30,232 nucleotides of DNA from Chara braunii (taxonomy: Eukaryota > Streptophyta > Charophyceae > Charales > Characeae). How positions within the stretch are numbered: the first letter of the stretch is position 1; each line of letters begins with the position of its first letter. A program made the translations under genes and the position numbers. The notes beneath the pieces are model-generated. The model was not told the DNA's origin and searched no databases. It saw nothing but the letters and a program-made list of their open reading frames with translations. The stretch covers positions 1,780,317-1,810,548 of the forward strand of contig BFEA01000014.1 of NCBI GenBank assembly GCA_003427395.1. The letters are read 5' to 3'. Shown piece by piece: positions 28,149 to 30,232 of this stretch.

Positions 28149-28258
28149 GACGCTGGACCCGTTTTCCAGCAGGTGATGCTCCCCACCAATAGATGGAGCC
28201 TATGCCCGGGTGCTAGCAATGTCTGTTCTAATCAGCATCGCTAGCACTGGAGGGATCT
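28149..28258 (+). repeat. GGACGCTG module with extension, copy 4
   Basis: GGACGCTGGACCCGTTTTCC, AGCAGGTGATGCTCCCCACC, AATAGATGG, GGTGCTAGCA and CACTGGAGGGA match the minus strand at 6966-7075 over about 110 bases. A T-run follows at 28259-28276. Confidence 0.65.
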
Positions 28259-28299
28259 GTTTTTTTTTTTTTTTTTAAAGAAAAAAAAGAAAAAGGTGT

Positions 28300-28328
28300 A
28301 CCAACTGAGCTAACCACCAACTGAGCTA
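28300..28328 (-). repeat. Duplicated tRNA A-box (SINE remnant)
   Basis: ACCAACTGAGCTA occurs twice, 16 bases apart; on the minus strand each is TAGCTCAGTTGGT, a consensus pol III A box as in the SINE at 7567. No B box follows in that direction, only A/T runs, so the head is truncated. Confidence 0.55.
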
Positions 28329-28329
28329 G

Positions 28330-28800
28330 CCTAAGGCTAGTCATTGTGGCTGAGGTTTTCTTTTTCGTGCGTAGACCATACTCTTGGCAAACGCCCTTTT
28401 CACCTAGTATCACCTGTTGAAATAAACAGACCTGAGTTCGAGTTCGAATGACAATGTCTTACATATGCTCTGTGGACGCATGCCATGATTCAATTTGGCC
28501 TAAGGAGGGTCTTTCAGAGGAAAAAACGTAGGACTGGGGGTGATGTGACCACCTGCCCGGACCAAAATCCAAAGCCGGCTTTCGAGTTTCAAAGCCTGTA
28601 CTTAGTGTACTAGGCCGTTGCGAATGACCTCGAAACAGGTGAGCACTGAGCGGCCACTTCACCCCGCAGTAGTAGGCCTTGACACTTAGCCTAGTGCAGT
28701 CAGTCAAATTGAGGCAACGGCCTCTTGCCTGACGTGCTTAGTGACGGCCAAGTGAAAATTTAATGGCACACCAAGGACACAAGGTGTCGTTTTGAAGTCT
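28330..28800. other. Unassigned spacer
   Basis: GAGTTCGAGTTCGAATGAC at 28435 weakly resembles a B box. I see no gene. Confidence 0.35.
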
Positions 28801-28813
28801 TGGATTTTTATAA

Positions 28814-29010
28814 GGGGTAGCTTCAGTAGAGTCACAAAAACCTCGAGTTATAATTGCATTATGGGCCAAGACACAGTTTGCAATTTCACTTCGGGCACCC
28901 TACACCTGGCCAGAAAGCTGGGTTGTATACATTGCCTGGACTGCAATTTGAAACTGTATATCTTGGCCCGTAGTGCAATTATAACTCATTTTTGTGACTC
29001 TAGTTTCCCC
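28814..29010. mobile_element. Mutator-like MITE, copy 3, with 9-bp duplication
   Basis: GGGGTAGCTTCAGTAGAGTC and GAGTTATAATTGCA at the left face TGCAATTATAACTCA and GTGACTCTAGTTTCCCC at the right, an imperfect inverted repeat over most of the 197 bp. TTTTTATAA lies immediately outside each end (28805-28813 and 29011-29019), a perfect 9-bp target duplication. Nine bases plus long inverted ends is the Mutator-superfamily hallmark. The interior is non-coding. Confidence 0.85.
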
Positions 29011-29125
29011 TTTTTATAAATTTTCACTTAGTCATGAACTAATTATTAAATTTAACGAACTACATTGTCAGAAGACTTAGTATTTTTTCTCATTCAAGTC
29101 TTGGATATTCTGTCAGTTGATTGTC

Positions 29126-29197
29126 CGAAATGATGTGGGTCCTGAGGAATTGTATAGCGTCCAAAATGATGTGGGTCCTGAGGAATTGTATAGCGCC
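29126..29197 (+). repeat. 36-bp tandem duplication upstream of U6 copy
   Basis: AAATGATGTGGGTCCTGAGG then AATTGTATAGCG occurs twice with a 36-base period, nearly perfect. The reverse complement holds GACCCACATCA, close to the plant snRNA upstream element (RTCCCACATCG), in the opposite orientation to the U6 copy that starts about 50 bases on. Confidence 0.85.
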
Positions 29198-29244
29198 AGT
29201 CAAGTTTTGTCGTGTCTGATGAATCAGGCGAGTTCTGCCCATCT

Positions 29245-29471
29245 GTCCTTTGGCACATCCATTAAAATTGGAACAATACGTAAAAGATTAGCATTGCTCC
29301 TTCACGAGGATCACAAGAGTTACAGATGAAAGAGAGATGAAAAACTCCAATATAACAGACTGAGTGCAGTTAGGTGTTTACCATCACAGATGTGGCTCCT
29401 CAACAAGCACGGAACAGCACCGTGCTACAGACCACCTCCTCAAAGCATAAATTTAGAAATGGTCCAAATTT
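29245..29471 (+). pseudogene. Diverged U6 snRNA copy split by an insertion
   Basis: From 29245: GTCCTTTGGCACATCC, TTAAAATTGGAACAATAC, AAGATTAGCATTGC, CTTCACGAGGATCACA. This follows U6 through roughly its first 80 bases, with the ACAGAGA box degraded to ACGTAAA. After about 120 unrelated bases (29326-29453) comes AGAAATGGTCCAAATTT, an exact match to the U6 3' end of land plants. The simplest reading is one U6 copy broken by an insertion. The insert could be bounded by GT (near 29311) and AG (29454-29455) but the reconstructed joint would lack some U6 bases, so an intron is only a remote idea. Confidence 0.65.
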
Positions 29472-29499
29472 ACGGTAGGGTCATACCATGGCTGCTGCA

Positions 29500-29539
29500 C
29501 CCTTAAACCACCAGTACTTGGACCAGCTATCGGCCGCGG
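29500..29539 (+). repeat. Solo end of the TTAAACCACCAGT family
   Basis: CCCTTAAACCACCAGTACTT, GGACCAGCTATCGGCCGCGG matches 25391-25427 almost exactly. No inverted partner was found within the window. Confidence 0.75.
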
Positions 29540-29734
29540 GCCTTCCCCATTAACGCGCCGACACCTTCGGGGGTCGGCCAAGGGAAGGGCGTGGCCTGGT
29601 TGGTGCTTGAAGGCCGGGCCCCGGTTCTCTCGGCACGACACCAAAAAATGGAAGAACCAAAGGAAAAAAAAAAAGATTCAAATACACAAATATTAAAAAA
29701 GAAAGAAAACGAAACGTAAAAAACAAAGTCACGC

Positions 29735-29735
<1 letters not shown>

Positions 29736-29803
<68 letters not shown>

Positions 29804-29826
29804 CACGGAGGGCCGCAGCGAACTCA

Positions 29827-29860
<34 letters not shown>
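29736..29860. repeat. (GA)n and (CT)n facing microsatellites
   Basis: About 33 GA units (29736-29801) and about 13 CT units (29835-29860) flank a 33-base spacer. They are complementary and could fold into a long hairpin. Confidence 0.95.
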
Positions 29861-29861
<1 letters not shown>

Positions 29862-29989
29862 TGCGCTGGCAAAGTTTGCCAGACTGTACGGAGGTCCCTG
29901 GGGGGAGAATCTCTCCAGGATGTACCCCGGACTGGGGAAGTAGTTAGCAATGAGATAAGGGCAGCGCCAGTCGGCAATGTATTCCAGTT

Positions 29990-30150
29990 TGTTAGTGGGT
30001 TTGGTTTTGTTATATTTTGTTTTTGTATTTTTTGGTTTTGATGTTTTAGACTTTTAGTTTATTTTGTTTTATTATTTTATTGTTTATTATTTACTGGTTT
30101 TTGGTTTTGATTTTAAGCCGGTTTTGTTTTGTTTTATTTGTGTTACGATC
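29990..30150. repeat. T/G-rich, strand-asymmetric tract
   Basis: Roughly 160 bases of TTTTG, TTTGTTTT, TTATT and GGTTTTG words with almost no C on the plus strand. Degenerate simple sequence with no gene. Confidence 0.8.
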
Positions 30151-30232
30151 CTGGTCATTTCCCAAGTGCAAATTCACAATGAAAGACAATGCCACCCAAT
30201 TGCGAAAGAAATGAAAGCACTTGCAAGAGATA

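Overview
This window holds no intact protein-coding gene that I can support. It is repeat-dense nuclear DNA from a eukaryote: long A/T, GA, CA and AATC tracts, degenerate retroelement coding fragments, several families of small inverted-repeat DNA transposons, retrocopied U6 snRNA and a 943-base assembly gap. Three signs point to the green-plant lineage: U6-like copies whose 3' end reads AGAAATGGTCC, a retrotransposon primer-binding site matching plant initiator tRNA-Met, and LINE C-termini with a reverse-transcriptase zinc-binding (zf-RVT) finger. The transposase fragment and LINE style remind me of charophycean algae such as Chara; that is recollection and is not proved here.

Layout: 1-3300 has unassigned DNA, a U6 retrocopy (1563-1707) whose ACAGAGA box has become a GA microsatellite, a small TIR element and the first copy of a 166-bp foldback MITE. 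3611-6406 is a nest: a GGGCATACTCACAC-type MITE split by a 5'-truncated, frameshifted LINE on the minus strand. 6400-7800 is a cluster of short repeats, a 121-bp MITE with TAA target duplication, a tRNA-derived SINE and a Mutator-like MITE. 8612-10607 looks like a PIF/Harbinger element whose middle is lost, leaving the starts of two convergent genes. 11.1-12 kb has a CA-rich tract and two tRNA-like SINE heads. 12-15 kb is largely unassigned. 15-16.5 kb is GC-rich and repetitive, with a 51-bp minisatellite. The gap is 17613-18555.

After the gap: an inverted-repeat element (about 18735-19645) enclosing an AATC array, a second Mutator-like MITE, an array of small hairpins at 21379-21656, an 83-bp tandem duplication, a complete copy of the GGGCATACTCACAC MITE (23178-23594), a U6 retropseudogene with clear target duplications (23743-23876), two more 166-bp foldback MITEs in opposite orientations, a second LINE C-terminal fragment (about 26690-27535), a tRNA-iMet primer-binding site (27858), a Mutator-like MITE with a 9-bp target duplication (28814-29010), and a diverged U6 copy apparently split by about 120 bases (29245-29471).

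Nothing here acts as an operon or pathway. The common thread is transposition: LINE-type machinery plausibly copied the U6 RNAs and SINEs, and Harbinger- and Mutator-type transposases supplied in trans plausibly moved the MITEs. The most unusual items are the U6 copies altered at the ACAGAGA box, the hairpin array with paired stem changes, and the convergent-deletion Harbinger derivative.
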